Of a DNA stretch of 64,000 nt, positions 1 to 9,324 are shown in pieces. The position numbers and the translations under genes were made by a program. Source of the DNA: Bacillus sp. FJAT-28004 (GTDB lineage Bacteria > Bacillota > Bacilli > Paenibacillales > Paenibacillaceae); the NCBI RefSeq assembly GCF_001280845.1, contig NZ_LGHP01000001.1:1822435-1886434 (forward strand). The letters are read 5' to 3'. Positions within the stretch are counted from its first letter, which is position 1; every line of letters begins with the position of its first letter. Under the pieces are notes generated by a model. The model made no database searches. It worked only from the letters and a program-made list of their open reading frames with translations, and was not told where the DNA came from.

Positions 1-1020
1 CTATACCGGCTGGATGCTCCTGACGTAGGTCAGCTATTTCACGCAGCACTGAGCAAGCTGGCAACGAACTTTGGAGGGCGCTGGGGGAAGGCATCCGAAG
101 CGGAGCTTAAGGCAGTCGTCTCACAAACGGTGGATGATTTGGTTCCGAAGCTGCAATCACAAATCTTATTAAGCAGCAGTCGTTTTAAATATATTGCTCG
201 CAAGCTTAAGGAAATTGTTGGACAAGCGGCGCTAATGCTGGGTGAGCATGCTCGAAGAGCACAATTTCATCCAGTAGGCACCGAGGTTGATTTTGGTCCT
301 GATGGGACACTGCCTGCCCTCCGAATTCCGCTTGAGGCTGGCGGTGAAATAGAGATTATCGGCAGAATAGACCGCGTTGATGCGGCGGAAACTGAGGAAG
401 GCCTGCTGCTGCGCGTGCTTGATTATAAGTCGAGCTCTACGCACCTCAGACTTGAAGAAGTCGCTCATGGGCTCTCGCTGCAAATGCTGACTTATTTGGA
501 TGTTTTGGTTACGCATGCATCTGCATGGCTCGGTCAACCTGCGTCTCCAGCTGGCGTTCTCTATTTTCATGTGCATAATCCGATTTTGACGATGACAAAC
601 AGCATCAGTCCGAATGAGGCTAACGGTCAGCTCTTAAAGCGGTTCAAGATGCGTGGACTTGTTACGGCGGATTCGGGAACGGTCAAGCTTATGGATGATG
701 AATTGGAGACCGGCTATTCAGAACTGCTTCCGGTTGCCTTGAAGCGGGATGGCAGCTTTTACAGCAGTTCTTCTGTCGTATCGAACGAACAATGGGATGT
801 TCTTCGTCATTCTGTCAGGAATACAATCAGCCGAATCGGCAGCTCGATACAAGCGGGTGATGTTTCGATTGAACCGTATCGCATCGGAACGAAGACGCCT
901 TGTCAATATTGCGATTATAAAGCGGTTTGTCAGTTCGATGCTCAGTTTGACGGTAATGAGTACAGGAAGCTGAGCAAACCTTCCAAGGAAGATATATGGC
1001 AGCAGCTAGAAGGGGAGTAA
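1..1020 (+). CDS. addB: AddB, ATP-dependent nuclease subunit B (3' part only)
   Basis: The reading frame is open from the first base, so the start lies outside the window and 339 C-terminal residues are visible. AddB pairs with AddA to form the RecBCD-like helicase-nuclease that resects double-strand breaks and recognises Chi. The visible part carries the RecB-type nuclease motif (LDYKSSS, DYK near visible residue 141) and, at visible residues 301-310, the C-x2-C-x5-C cluster (CQYCDYKAVC) that supplies three ligands of the AddB iron-sulfur cluster; the fourth ligand would lie upstream. The stop is followed after 3 bases by addA, the usual addBA order, so the two are probably translated from one mRNA. 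Confidence 0.95.
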   Translation, partial: LYRLDAPDVGQLFHAALSKLATNFGGRWGKASEAELKAVVSQTVDDLVPKLQSQILLSSSRFKYIARKLKEIVGQAALMLGEHARRAQFHPVGTEVDFGPDGTLPALRIPLEAGGEIEIIGRIDRVDAAETEEGLLLRVLDYKSSSTHLRLEEVAHGLSLQMLTYLDVLVTHASAWLGQPASPAGVLYFHVHNPILTMTNSISPNEANGQLLKRFKMRGLVTADSGTVKLMDDELETGYSELLPVALKRDGSFYSSSSVVSNEQWDVLRHSVRNTISRIGSSIQAGDVSIEPYRIGTKTPCQYCDYKAVCQFDAQFDGNEYRKLSKPSKEDIWQQLEGE

Positions 1021-1023
1021 TGG

Positions 1024-4000
1024 ATGATGTTTACTGCAAAGGATTCGCCCAAGCCGGAAAATAGCACATGGACCGATGATCAATGGGATGCAATCGTTAC
1101 AAGCGGCTCGAACATCCTTGTAGCTGCTGCAGCAGGCTCGGGTAAAACAGCGGTGCTCGTTGAACGGATCATCCGTAAAATATCGGCGAACGCTGATGTC
1201 GATCGTCTGCTCGTTGCCACCTTTACGAAGGCGGCTGCAGCGGAAATGAAGGACCGGATACGTAACGCATTAGAGTTAGAACTGGAGCGTCAACCCGAAT
1301 CAGAGCACTTGCGCCGTCAGCTGGCTCTGATGAATAGAGCATCTATAACGACGCTTCACTCGTTTTGTATGGATGTCATAAGGCGTTACTACCCGCTAAT
1401 CGGACTGGATCCTGGTTTTCGTATTGCAAACGAGACGGAAAGTGAGCTTATGCGCCTCGATGTTCTTGATCAGCTATTCGAACAAAAATACGAAGGGGCA
1501 GGCGATCATGGCGCTTTTCTCCATCTTGCCGACCGCTATGGCGGTGAACGTGGGGATGAGCCTTTGTACCGGCTTGTTCAACAATTATATGACTTTGCGC
1601 AAAGCCATCCATGGCCTGAATATTGGCTAAGGCAAACAGCCAATGCCTTTAATATCGCGGATGTATCAGCCTTGCAAAACAGTCCATGGGTTGTCAGCTT
1701 AACAAGTGACATTGAGCTGGCTTTAGAAGGAGCGAGCTCGCTGCTGCATCAAGCGCTTGAACTTTCACGTCAACCTGCTGGACCCGCACCTTACGCCGCT
1801 ACTTTTGATGAGGATCTGCAAATCATCAGCAATCTCTCGGAAATGGTTCATTCCATGCCGTGGGAAAGTTGGATAGAACCTTTCCAAGCGATTCAATTCG
1901 GCAAGCTAAAAGCGATGCGTGGCGATGAATATGATAAGCCGCTTCAGGAGCAAGCCAAGGAGCTGCGCGATCAAGCGAAAAAGCTGATTACCTCTCTATC
2001 GGAAGAGCTCTTTGGCAGAACGGCAGAGCAGTTTTTGGAAGAGCTGCAGGAGCTGGCACCGCTGATGCAGGCGTTATCAGAGCTCGTCATCGAATTTGGA
2101 CAAGGATATGAAGCGGCTAAACGTGCAAAAGGGATGCTGGATTTTGGCGATTTGGAGCATTATTGCTTACGTATATTGCGCGATCCATCATCTACGCCAG
2201 AGCAAATGTCACCTTCGATTGCTGCGATGGAATTCCAGCAACAGTTCGATGAAATTCTGCTTGATGAGTATCAGGATACGAATATGGTGCAGGAAGCTAT
2301 CGTCTCGTTAATCGAACGTCCAGGGGCTGGCAATCGCTTTATGGTTGGTGATGTCAAGCAGAGCATTTACGGCTTCCGACTCGCTGAGCCGAAGTTGTTT
2401 TTGCAAAAATATAAATCGTATCTGTCTCGTTCTGAGATGAATAAGCGATCTGAAACGGATGAGCTTGGCGCACTGCGTATCGATTTGGCGCGTAACTTCC
2501 GAAGTCGATCGGAGGTCGTTGATGGCGTTAATGCTGTATTCCGCGCCATCATGCGTGAGACTGTGGCCGAGATGGATTACGATGAGCGAGCAGAGCTCGT
2601 GTGTGGCGCGTCTTATCCAGAGCCAGTGCCGGCCGATCGCTGTCAAGTCGAGTTTGCTGTGCTGAACAAAGCGGATGCAGATGATGGTGAGGAAGCTGCT
2701 GGCGAAAATTCGGATTCATCAGAGTTGCCCGATGAAGGTGAACAAGGAGAAAACGGAGTGCCCGTCGAATCAGCTTCCGAGCTGAAAGCTGCACAGTTGG
2801 AGGCGCGTTGGATTGCTCATCAGCTGAGGTCTCTTATCGACAGCGGTTTCCAGGTTTATGATGGTAAACGGCGTGAGAATCGACCTATGCAGTGGCGAGA
2901 TGTTGTAATCCTGCTTAGGGCGACTCAACAATGGGCACCGATCATTATTGAAGAGCTTCAAGGAAGCGGCATTCCAGCGTACGCGGAGCTAAGCAGCGGT
3001 TATTTTGAAGCGACTGAAGTCGAGACGATGCTGTCCTTGCTTCGAGTTGTCGATAATCCGTATCAGGATATTCCGCTCGCTGCTGCTTTGCGGTCGCCAT
3101 TATTTGCACTAAATGCGGAGGAGCTTGCAAGAATACGCATCCAATCGGCAAAATCTACGTATTATGATGCAGTTCTACAGGCAGCAGGCGATTTGTTTCT
3201 TGACGATGATACCCGCAGAAAACTTTCACTGTTTTTGGACAGCTTGGATCGCTGGCGCGAGGAAGCAAGGCAGGGCTCACTTGCGAATTTGCTATGGGAG
3301 ATTTACCGCGAGACTGGATATTATGATTTTGTTGGAGGTTTGCCGGGAGGCACACAGCGCCAGGCGAATTTGCGAGCGCTGCATGACCGGGCGCGTCAAT
3401 ATGAGGCAACCTCGTTCCGCGGTTTGTTTCGTTTTCTAAGATTTATTGAACGAATGCGAGATAGCGGCGGTGATTTAGGAACGGCAAGAGCGCTAGGTGA
3501 ACAAGAGGATGTTGTTCGCATTATGTCCATCCATAAGAGTAAAGGGCTTGAGTTTCCGGTTGTATTCGTAGCAGGCTTAGGCAAGCTTTTTAATCAACAG
3601 GATGTTCGAAGTGCCTTCTTGAAACATAAGGAGCTTGGTTTCGGGCCTCGTTTTGTTGATCCGGCATTGCGCATCAGTTATCCGACGCTGCCTTATTTGG
3701 CAATAAGAAGGGCGATGCGCAAAGAGATGCTCGCTGAGGAGATGCGAATTTTATATGTTGCTCTCACTCGGCCAAAGGAGAAAATGTTTCTCGTTGCGAC
3801 TGTAGCAGATGCTGAATCCAAGCTGAGGCGTTGGCTGTCTTCTGTCGATGTGAACGGTAGAATGTCTGATTTCCGGGTTGCGGCTGCACGATCTTTTATC
3901 GATTGGCTCGGTCCACTCGCTGCAAGGCAAATTAATGACACTCAACAGGCTGACTGTAATGCTCCCAATTGGCATGCAGGTGTCGTTTCTGCTTCCTTAT

Positions 4001-4881
4001 TCGGGACAGAGGCCGCTGCAGCAACAGAGTCGACGGAGCAGCATGATCTTGAGATGGAAGAGCGGTTGCAAGCGGTGACTACGCTGTCGCTGCTTGAGCA
4101 TGTAGAGGTAGAAGAGGAGCTGCGCGATCGGCTGGAATGGCAGTATCCGCATCTGGAAGCAGCGGCACTTGCAGCGAAAACGTCAGTTACGGAAATGAAG
4201 AGACTGTACTCGGAGGTTCAGGAGGAAGCTGTTCCTTTGGGTGAGCTGAATAAGCAACAGTCGGATACACATCTACGAGAAGCTGCAGAAGCCCCAGAAG
4301 CCTCGTACACGTTCCGACTGCGCCGTCCTGCCTTTATGGAGGAAAAGTCGCTTACAGCCGCCGAGAAGGGCTCTGTCAATCATTTGCTTATGCAGCTTGT
4401 CTCCCTTACGGAGGAAGTCGATGAACCGATGCTCGTACAAACCCTTGGCCAAATGATTGAGCGAAAGCTACTGACGGCGAAACAATCGGAAGCAATCGAC
4501 CTGCCGAACGTCGCAGCTTTTTTCAAAAGTGAGCTTGGTCAGCGTTTGCTTAACGCGGAATGGGTGCGCAGAGAGGTTCCGTTTAGCTGTATGTTCCCAG
4601 CGAATCGTGTTTATCCCAATTCTGATCTAGATGAACCGATATTGATTCAAGGTGTTATCGACTGCTTATTCGAGGATGCTCAGGGTGTTGTATTGCTCGA
4701 TTATAAGACGGATCGAATTTATAAGCAGCAATGGGTGGAAGCGGCAGAACGACATCGTTTCCAACTTGAGCTGTATGCAGAAGCAATTGAATCTGTTCTA
4801 GGGCGTAAGGTGAACGAATGTCACGTCTTTTTCTTTGACGGCGGCCAGACGGTTCAGCTTGATAGAACGAACAAAAAATAA
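1024..4881 (+). CDS. addA: AddA, ATP-dependent helicase/nuclease subunit A
   Basis: This 1285-residue protein is a UvrD/Rep-superfamily 1A helicase fused to a RecB-type nuclease, the catalytic motor of the AddAB recombination complex. Walker A (AAAAGSGKT) is at residues 34-42, the DEYQDT Walker B box follows, and MSIHKSKGLEFPVVFVAG is a typical late helicase motif. The C-terminal nuclease motif LLDYKTDR begins near D1226. The length is normal for the family. The ATG at 1024 has an AGGGGAG site at 1011-1017 with 6-base spacing; an immediately following second ATG is an alternative. An acidic insert (around residues 555-580, rich in E, D, S, G) separates helicase domains. The gene sits 3 bases after addB. 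Confidence 0.97.
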   Translation: MMFTAKDSPKPENSTWTDDQWDAIVTSGSNILVAAAAGSGKTAVLVERIIRKISANADVDRLLVATFTKAAAAEMKDRIRNALELELERQPESEHLRRQLALMNRASITTLHSFCMDVIRRYYPLIGLDPGFRIANETESELMRLDVLDQLFEQKYEGAGDHGAFLHLADRYGGERGDEPLYRLVQQLYDFAQSHPWPEYWLRQTANAFNIADVSALQNSPWVVSLTSDIELALEGASSLLHQALELSRQPAGPAPYAATFDEDLQIISNLSEMVHSMPWESWIEPFQAIQFGKLKAMRGDEYDKPLQEQAKELRDQAKKLITSLSEELFGRTAEQFLEELQELAPLMQALSELVIEFGQGYEAAKRAKGMLDFGDLEHYCLRILRDPSSTPEQMSPSIAAMEFQQQFDEILLDEYQDTNMVQEAIVSLIERPGAGNRFMVGDVKQSIYGFRLAEPKLFLQKYKSYLSRSEMNKRSETDELGALRIDLARNFRSRSEVVDGVNAVFRAIMRETVAEMDYDERAELVCGASYPEPVPADRCQVEFAVLNKADADDGEEAAGENSDSSELPDEGEQGENGVPVESASELKAAQLEARWIAHQLRSLIDSGFQVYDGKRRENRPMQWRDVVILLRATQQWAPIIIEELQGSGIPAYAELSSGYFEATEVETMLSLLRVVDNPYQDIPLAAALRSPLFALNAEELARIRIQSAKSTYYDAVLQAAGDLFLDDDTRRKLSLFLDSLDRWREEARQGSLANLLWEIYRETGYYDFVGGLPGGTQRQANLRALHDRARQYEATSFRGLFRFLRFIERMRDSGGDLGTARALGEQEDVVRIMSIHKSKGLEFPVVFVAGLGKLFNQQDVRSAFLKHKELGFGPRFVDPALRISYPTLPYLAIRRAMRKEMLAEEMRILYVALTRPKEKMFLVATVADAESKLRRWLSSVDVNGRMSDFRVAAARSFIDWLGPLAARQINDTQQADCNAPNWHAGVVSASLFGTEAAAATESTEQHDLEMEERLQAVTTLSLLEHVEVEEELRDRLEWQYPHLEAAALAAKTSVTEMKRLYSEVQEEAVPLGELNKQQSDTHLREAAEAPEASYTFRLRRPAFMEEKSLTAAEKGSVNHLLMQLVSLTEEVDEPMLVQTLGQMIERKLLTAKQSEAIDLPNVAAFFKSELGQRLLNAEWVRREVPFSCMFPANRVYPNSDLDEPILIQGVIDCLFEDAQGVVLLDYKTDRIYKQQWVEAAERHRFQLELYAEAIESVLGRKVNECHVFFFDGGQTVQLDRTNKK

Positions 4882-4890
4882 AAGGAGGCT

Positions 4891-5508
4891 GTGAAGTTGG
4901 AACCACAGCACACAGGCAAACGCTCCATTGCGCTGCCGATAACCCTCGTTATTCTAGTATTCAGCTTAATCGGCAACGTTTTTTTGTACTCGCAATTTTT
5001 ACAAAATAAACAAGAAAACAATTATGTAAAAGGTCAAAAAATTTTCAAAGCAGCTGTTGATTCTAGGCAATATGTAGAGAAAATGATTCCACAGCTGGAT
5101 GCTTTGCTTCAAAGCAAAAGTTTGGATGAGCGCTATATTATCAAATATGATTCAGGCAAAGTGGCTGCTAACGGGCATGCTTTGGTGGAATTTACAGCTG
5201 AAGCAGCAGATGTGACCTCTCAGCCAGATCAAATAAATACAGAGCTTCCCTTAACTTATGTAAGTGATGTCGATAAAGGTTTGCAAACCATTGGTCGATA
5301 TGAAGGTCCTTTGAATGAATCTGATGAAGCATATATCGTTGCATTAATAAGCTCATTCGAAGCCATTTCCGGTGTGTTGAACGGCTTCAATACGAATATT
5401 GGCGAGAGTCGAATTGCTATTATTCGATTGTCCAGCGGACTCGAATGGGTAGAACTCGTGGTGCAGGTACAAAAAATTATGGAGGAGCATTCGGCTAAGC
5501 TTTCTTAG
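4891..5508 (+). CDS. Small membrane-anchored protein of unknown function
   Basis: A 205-residue protein with a GTG start preceded by AAAGGAGG at 4881-4888. I do not recognise its family. One hydrophobic segment at about residues 14-36 follows a basic N-terminus, so the remaining 165 residues probably lie outside the membrane, with the segment acting as a signal anchor. The rest is hydrophilic, with alternating helix-like and beta-like stretches and no catalytic motif I can name. It follows addA by 9 bases, so it is probably cotranscribed with addBA. Whether it has any role in recombination cannot be told from sequence. Confidence 0.75.
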   Translation: MKLEPQHTGKRSIALPITLVILVFSLIGNVFLYSQFLQNKQENNYVKGQKIFKAAVDSRQYVEKMIPQLDALLQSKSLDERYIIKYDSGKVAANGHALVEFTAEAADVTSQPDQINTELPLTYVSDVDKGLQTIGRYEGPLNESDEAYIVALISSFEAISGVLNGFNTNIGESRIAIIRLSSGLEWVELVVQVQKIMEEHSAKLS

Positions 5509-5577
5509 TAGAAAGTGGCATTTTCACGGTGTTCTTAAGGATCAAGTAACAAAGTTTTTTCCTTTTATGTATTATCA

Positions 5578-5607
5578 TTGGACGAGAGGCTAAAAATTCG
5601 GTATGAT
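5578..5607 (+). promoter_or_regulatory. Candidate SigA promoter for the HIT gene
   Basis: TTGGAC at 5578-5583 and TATGAT at 5602-5607 are separated by 18 bases and end about 32 bases before the HIT start codon. This fits a vegetative promoter; it is inferred from consensus only. Confidence 0.5.
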
Positions 5608-5639
5608 ATGGAAAGGAAAGCGAATAGGGGGTGAAACCT

Positions 5640-5987
5640 ATGGACTGTATTTTCTGTAAACTAATCGAAGGTGCGATACCGTCGAAGAAGGTATTTGAGA
5701 ATGACAGAATTCTCGCGTTCCACGACATACAGCCAGCTGCTCCAGTACATATTCTTATCATTCCGAAGAAACATATCGCTACGATGAATGATGTTACCGA
5801 TGATGATGACGAAGTTATAGCTGAGCTGTTCGCGGTAGCTCGTCAAATCGCTAAAGAACAAGGAATTGCTGAGTCAGGTTATCGTCTGGTCAACAATGTT
5901 AATGCCGACGGAGGACAGCTTGTTTATCATCTGCATATCCATCTATTAGGGGGAACGAAACTTTCTTCTCTGGTGGCAGATATCTAA
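5640..5987 (+). CDS. hit: HIT family nucleotide-binding hydrolase
   Basis: A 115-residue histidine-triad protein of the Hint branch, which hydrolyses nucleoside phosphoramidates or related adenylated compounds. The triad HLHIH lies at residues 97-101 just before LLGG, and the N-terminal CIFCKLIEG has the two cysteines common in bacterial zinc-bearing HIT proteins. I place the start at ATG 5640 because AGGGGGTGA at 5626-5634 is about 5 bases upstream; an in-frame GTG at 5631 falls inside that ribosome binding site. The gene has its own candidate promoter and its stop is 2 bases before the rpsU promoter -35 box. The physiological substrate is unknown. Confidence 0.93.
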   Translation: MDCIFCKLIEGAIPSKKVFENDRILAFHDIQPAAPVHILIIPKKHIATMNDVTDDDDEVIAELFAVARQIAKEQGIAESGYRLVNNVNADGGQLVYHLHIHLLGGTKLSSLVADI

Positions 5988-5989
5988 AG

Positions 5990-6019
5990 TTGACACTGCC
6001 TTTTGGTTTGACATATAAT
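5990..6019 (+). promoter_or_regulatory. Strong SigA promoter for rpsU-yqeY
   Basis: A perfect TTGACA at 5990-5995 and a perfect TATAAT at 6014-6019 are 18 bases apart, directly after the HIT stop codon and about 60 bases before rpsU. Both hexamers match the vegetative consensus, as expected for a ribosomal protein gene. Confidence 0.8.
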
Positions 6020-6078
6020 GAAATTTGATAAACCGTGTTATAGCTCTGGACGGTCTGTTTCGGAGGGAGGGAAAACTG

Positions 6079-6252
6079 GTGTCTGAAACTAAAGTTCGCA
6101 AAAACGAAACTATTGATGCTGCGCTTCGCCGCTTTAAACGTTCCATCGCTAAAGATGGTGTTCTAGCTGAGGTGAAAAAACGCAAGCATTATGAAAAGCC
6201 AAGTGTAAAGCGCAAGAAGAAGTCTGAGGCTGCGCGCAAGAGAAAGTTTTAG
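6079..6252 (+). CDS. rpsU: Ribosomal protein bS21
   Basis: A 57-residue basic protein of the 30S subunit, where bS21 sits near the mRNA exit channel and the anti-Shine-Dalgarno helix. The sequence runs from [18 protein letters not shown] to a lysine/arginine-rich tail ([12 protein letters not shown]), typical of the family. The start is GTG 6079, preceded by GGAGGGAGGG at 6062-6071; the open frame continues upstream to 6025, but that extension is not family-like and has no ribosome binding site. A strong promoter lies upstream and yqeY follows, the usual Bacillus rpsU-yqeY pair. Confidence 0.95.
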   Translation: MSETKVRKNETIDAALRRFKRSIAKDGVLAEVKKRKHYEKPSVKRKKKSEAARKRKF

Positions 6253-6267
6253 GAGGATCCTTCCATA

Positions 6268-6711
6268 ATGAACCTGAGCGAAAGATTGACCGACGATATG
6301 AAGCAAGCCATGAAGAATCAGGACAAGTTTAAACTTTCCGTAATTCGTATGATGCGCGCGTCAGTAAAAAACTTGGAAATCGATCTCAAGCGTCCTTTGG
6401 ACGATAACGAAGTGCTTGATATATTGAGTCGTGAAATCAAACAACGTAAAGATTCCCTCCAAGAATTTAAAAAAGCCGGCCGTGATGATTTAGTAGCGGG
6501 TCTTGTGGTCGAAATTGAAATTATTAGTCAATACCTTCCCGAACAGCTGACTGAAGAAGAGATTCAAGAGATAGTAACGCAGACCATCCATGAACTCGGT
6601 GCTTCTTCCAAAGCCGATATGGGAAAAGTTATGAGTGCCCTTTTGCCTAAAACAAAAGGACGCGCTGACGGTAAACTAGTAAATCAGCTCGTTCAGCAAC
6701 ACCTCAACTAA
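6268..6711 (+). CDS. yqeY: GatB/YqeY domain protein
   Basis: A 147-residue protein matching YqeY, a free-standing version of the tRNA-binding tail domain of the GatB amidotransferase subunit. Recognisable parts are the N-terminal helical half (LSERLTDDMKQAMKN, then LSVIRMMRASVKN) and the C-terminal half with QYLPEQLTEEEIQEIV and KADMGKVMSALLPKTKGRADG. Its exact function is not established; a role linked to tRNA-dependent amidation or translation quality is inferred from the domain. AGGAGG at 6251-6256 overlaps the end of rpsU, which supports cotranscription, and a terminator follows. Confidence 0.93.
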   Translation: MNLSERLTDDMKQAMKNQDKFKLSVIRMMRASVKNLEIDLKRPLDDNEVLDILSREIKQRKDSLQEFKKAGRDDLVAGLVVEIEIISQYLPEQLTEEEIQEIVTQTIHELGASSKADMGKVMSALLPKTKGRADGKLVNQLVQQHLN

Positions 6712-6730
6712 CTAAACATACGGACTCACA

Positions 6731-6758
6731 AAACACCCCTTAACGGGGGTGTTTTTTT
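6731..6758 (+). terminator. Rho-independent terminator of rpsU-yqeY
   Basis: ACACCCC and GGGGGTGT form a hairpin with a short TTAAC loop at 6733-6752, followed directly by seven T residues. It begins about 20 bases after the yqeY stop. Confidence 0.85.
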
Positions 6759-6785
6759 GTCCATTTCAAGTGTAAATGGTATGAT
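6757..6785 (+). promoter_or_regulatory. Possible SigA promoter upstream of nfeD
   Basis: TTGTCC at 6757-6762 and TATGAT at 6780-6785 have 17-base spacing. The -35 box overlaps the end of the preceding terminator. It would give a basal transcript in addition to the SigW-type promoter just downstream. Confidence 0.35.
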
Positions 6786-6800
6786 ATTGGAAATGCTGTC

Positions 6801-6826
6801 TGAAACGTTTTCATTCGATAAACGTA
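6801..6826 (+). promoter_or_regulatory. SigW-type (ECF) promoter of the nfeD-floA operon
   Basis: TGAAAC at 6801-6806 and CGTA at 6823-6826 are separated by exactly 16 bases, a full match to the SigW consensus TGAAAC-N16-CGTA. It ends about 35 bases before the nfeD start. In B. subtilis the homologous yqeZ-yqfA-yqfB operon belongs to the SigW envelope-stress regulon, so position and sequence agree. Confidence 0.75.
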
Positions 6827-6861
6827 GTAGTAAGCAAACATGAAAAAAAGGAGGAACCTTC

Positions 6862-8241
6862 GTGCAGATGAATCGATGGCGAAGAAGTTTGTCCGCCACT
6901 CCAATCGCTTTGATCGCAGCAATGCTGATGGTGACGCTTGCAGCGTTTTTTGGGTCCCCTGTGGAGAAAGCAAAGGCAGCAAATGAGGTCGGACCAGCCG
7001 TGTATGTCATTCCCGTTAAGCAAACGGTTGAATCAGGACTTCAATCCTTTTTGGAGAGAGCCTTTAAAGAAGCTGAAGAAGCAAAAGCTGAGCATGTGAT
7101 TCTCGTTATAAACACACTTGGCGGCAAAGTCGTAAACGCAGAGCAGATTGGTCATCTTATAAGAGAGAGTACCATTCCAACTACGGCTTTTGTTGAGGGT
7201 AAAGCGGTATCGGCAGGCACTTACATTGCTTTGAATGCTGACAATATCATCATGCAGCCAGGCAGTACAATTGGTGCAGCTGCAGTGGTGGATGGCTCGG
7301 GAACATTAGCAGATAATCCAAAAACCATTTCCTTTTGGACTTCTGAAATGAGCGAGTCAGCGGGATTACAGGGTCGGGATAAACGTATCGCAGTCGCAAT
7401 GGTGGATCCTAATGTAACGGTGGAACTGAAGGATAAGCTCGGCAGAGATAAGCTGAAGGGAGAAATTCTCACCCTGTCAGCCAGTGAAGCTGAGAAGGTC
7501 GGTTATTCAGAGCATACAGCCGCTAACGTTGACGAAGCAATCAAATGGCTTGGCTTAGAAGGGCGTACTCAAATTGAGGTTGTCCCCTCTCTTGCGGAAA
7601 ACGTAGCTAGATGGCTGCTCAATCCAATCGTTATGACGATTTTGCTCATACTTGGTATTGCGGGTATTGTTATTGAAATGATAGTTCCAGGCTTTGGAGT
7701 ACCAGGTGTTGTCGGTATTTTATCTTTTGCACTGTATTTCTTTGGTCATTATGTAGCTGGATTTGCTGGAATGGAGTCAGTCGTGCTGTTTGTAATTGGA
7801 ATAGCCTTACTCATTATTGAAGTATTTGTACCAAGCTTTGGCATTCTAGGACTGCTCGGCAGTGCTGCGTTAGTAGCTGGGGTAGTCACAGCAGCATCTG
7901 ATCCAATGACGGCCTTCATATCGATCGTCATTGCGTTAGTTGTAGCGGTCATTCTCATCGTCATTTTTGTTAGAATGAACAAATCCAGAGGCATCTGGAA
8001 TAAATTCATATTGCGCGAGAAGTTAACGACGGAGCAAGGTTTCGTATCGGCAGATATGAAGGATTCCCTGCTTGGAATGCAAGGGACGACAATCACTCCA
8101 CTTAGGCCGGCAGGAACCATTGTCATTGATGACAAACGAATCGATGTCGTCACTTCGGGTGAATTTATCGATTCGAACCGCATGGTTATCGTCATTAAAG
8201 CGGAAGGTACATGGGTTGTTGTCAAAGAAGTATTGAAATAG
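6862..8241 (+). CDS. nfeD: NfeD family membrane-bound serine protease-like protein (YqeZ-type)
   Basis: A 459-residue long-form NfeD protein. Residues 1-40 form a signal peptide or anchor ending near AKAAN. Residues 45-230 are a ClpP/SppA-like domain; AVSAGTYIALNAD carries the serine expected at the active site, and the NTLGG and GSTIGAA loops are typical. Several membrane segments follow (about 250-390), and a C-terminal OB-fold NfeD domain of about 60 residues ends the protein. GTG 6862 has AAAGGAGGA at 6847-6855, 6 bases upstream; ATG 6868 is an alternative. It heads an operon with the flotillin-like gene, a conserved pairing linked to membrane organisation and envelope stress. Confidence 0.92.
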   Translation: MQMNRWRRSLSATPIALIAAMLMVTLAAFFGSPVEKAKAANEVGPAVYVIPVKQTVESGLQSFLERAFKEAEEAKAEHVILVINTLGGKVVNAEQIGHLIRESTIPTTAFVEGKAVSAGTYIALNADNIIMQPGSTIGAAAVVDGSGTLADNPKTISFWTSEMSESAGLQGRDKRIAVAMVDPNVTVELKDKLGRDKLKGEILTLSASEAEKVGYSEHTAANVDEAIKWLGLEGRTQIEVVPSLAENVARWLLNPIVMTILLILGIAGIVIEMIVPGFGVPGVVGILSFALYFFGHYVAGFAGMESVVLFVIGIALLIIEVFVPSFGILGLLGSAALVAGVVTAASDPMTAFISIVIALVVAVILIVIFVRMNKSRGIWNKFILREKLTTEQGFVSADMKDSLLGMQGTTITPLRPAGTIVIDDKRIDVVTSGEFIDSNRMVIVIKAEGTWVVVKEVLK

Positions 8242-8274
8242 AGAAAGCGAATATACAAATGGAGGTTGGTATAA

Positions 8275-9264
8275 ATGGATCCTATCGTTTCTTTTTTAAT
8301 TTTGGCTGTCGTTGTTATTATCGTATTGTCTGTGTTCTTAAGCTTTTTCCCGATCATGCTATGGGTATCAGCATTGGCATCGGGCGTTAGAGTAGGTATT
8401 ATTACACTCGTTGCTATGCGTCTTCGCCGAGTTGTACCAAGCAGAATCGTCAACCCGTTAATTAAAGCAACAAAAGCAGGGCTTGGTCTTAACATTAATC
8501 AGCTGGAGAGTCACTTCTTGGCCGGCGGTAATGTCGACCGTGTAGTTAACGCTTTGATTGCAGCACAACGTGCGAACATTCCTCTTATTTTTGAACGTGC
8601 GGCTGCTATCGATTTGGCTGGTCGTGATGTATTGCAAGCTGTGCAAATGAGCGTTAACCCGCGCGTTATTGAAACACCGATCGTGGCTGCGGTTGCGAAG
8701 GATGGTATCGAAGTAAAAGTAAAAGCGCGAGTTACGGTTCGTGCCAATATTGAGCGTCTCGTTGGTGGTGCCGGCGAGGAGACCATCATTGCTCGTGTTG
8801 GTGAAGGGATTGTAACCACTGTAGGTTCTGCTGGATCACATAAAGATGTTCTAGAAAATCCGGATATGATCTCTCGTACAGTACTTGGCAAAGGGCTTGA
8901 CGCAGGTACAGCGTTTGAAATATTGTCGATCGATATCGCGGACGTGGATGTAGGCAAAAACATCGGTGCACATCTTCAAACGGAACAAGCTGAAGCGGAT
9001 AAGAAAATCGCACAAGCGAAAGCAGAAGAGCGCCGCGCAATGGCTGTTGCTCACGAGCAGGAAATGAAAGCAAAAGTCGTTGAGATGGAAGCTCGAGTAG
9101 TAGAATCGGAATCCCAAGTTCCGCTTGCTATGGCTGAAGCGCTCAGAAGCGGAAAAATTGGAGTTATGGACTATATGAACTTGAAAAACATCGAAGCGGA
9201 TACACATATGCGCAGCTCTATCGGCAAGCAGGATAGTTCTTCTGACATTAAAGACGGCCGATAA
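8275..9264 (+). CDS. floA: Flotillin-like protein FloA (YqfA)
   Basis: A 329-residue flotillin-like scaffold protein of functional membrane microdomains. The N-terminus has two hydrophobic stretches (about residues 5-50) that act as a membrane hairpin or anchor, followed by a long SPFH-like domain and a charged, coiled-coil-prone region rich in A, E, K ([19 protein letters not shown], around residues 240-280). The length equals that of B. subtilis FloA. The position 33 bases after nfeD and the shared SigW-type promoter support co-regulation. ATG 8275 has GGAGG at 8262-8266. Confidence 0.94.
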   Translation: MDPIVSFLILAVVVIIVLSVFLSFFPIMLWVSALASGVRVGIITLVAMRLRRVVPSRIVNPLIKATKAGLGLNINQLESHFLAGGNVDRVVNALIAAQRANIPLIFERAAAIDLAGRDVLQAVQMSVNPRVIETPIVAAVAKDGIEVKVKARVTVRANIERLVGGAGEETIIARVGEGIVTTVGSAGSHKDVLENPDMISRTVLGKGLDAGTAFEILSIDIADVDVGKNIGAHLQTEQAEADKKIAQAKAEERRAMAVAHEQEMKAKVVEMEARVVESESQVPLAMAEALRSGKIGVMDYMNLKNIEADTHMRSSIGKQDSSSDIKDGR

Positions 9265-9324
9265 AGTCAATGGCCCAGTTATTTGAATGGATCAGATTAA
9301 CTGCGCCTTGGAGGTGAAGGCAAG

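Noticed and set aside
7749..8495. Long open frame on the minus strand (248 codons) across nfeD and floA
   Set aside because: It lies opposite two well-supported genes, is low in complexity (T, I, S, N-rich), lacks a ribosome binding site and resembles no family; it is a shadow of the plus-strand coding bias.
8275..9264. Possibility that the FloA gene is a classical flotillin with long coiled coil
   Set aside because: The length (329) and N-terminal hairpin match FloA; the classical FloT form is about 500 residues.
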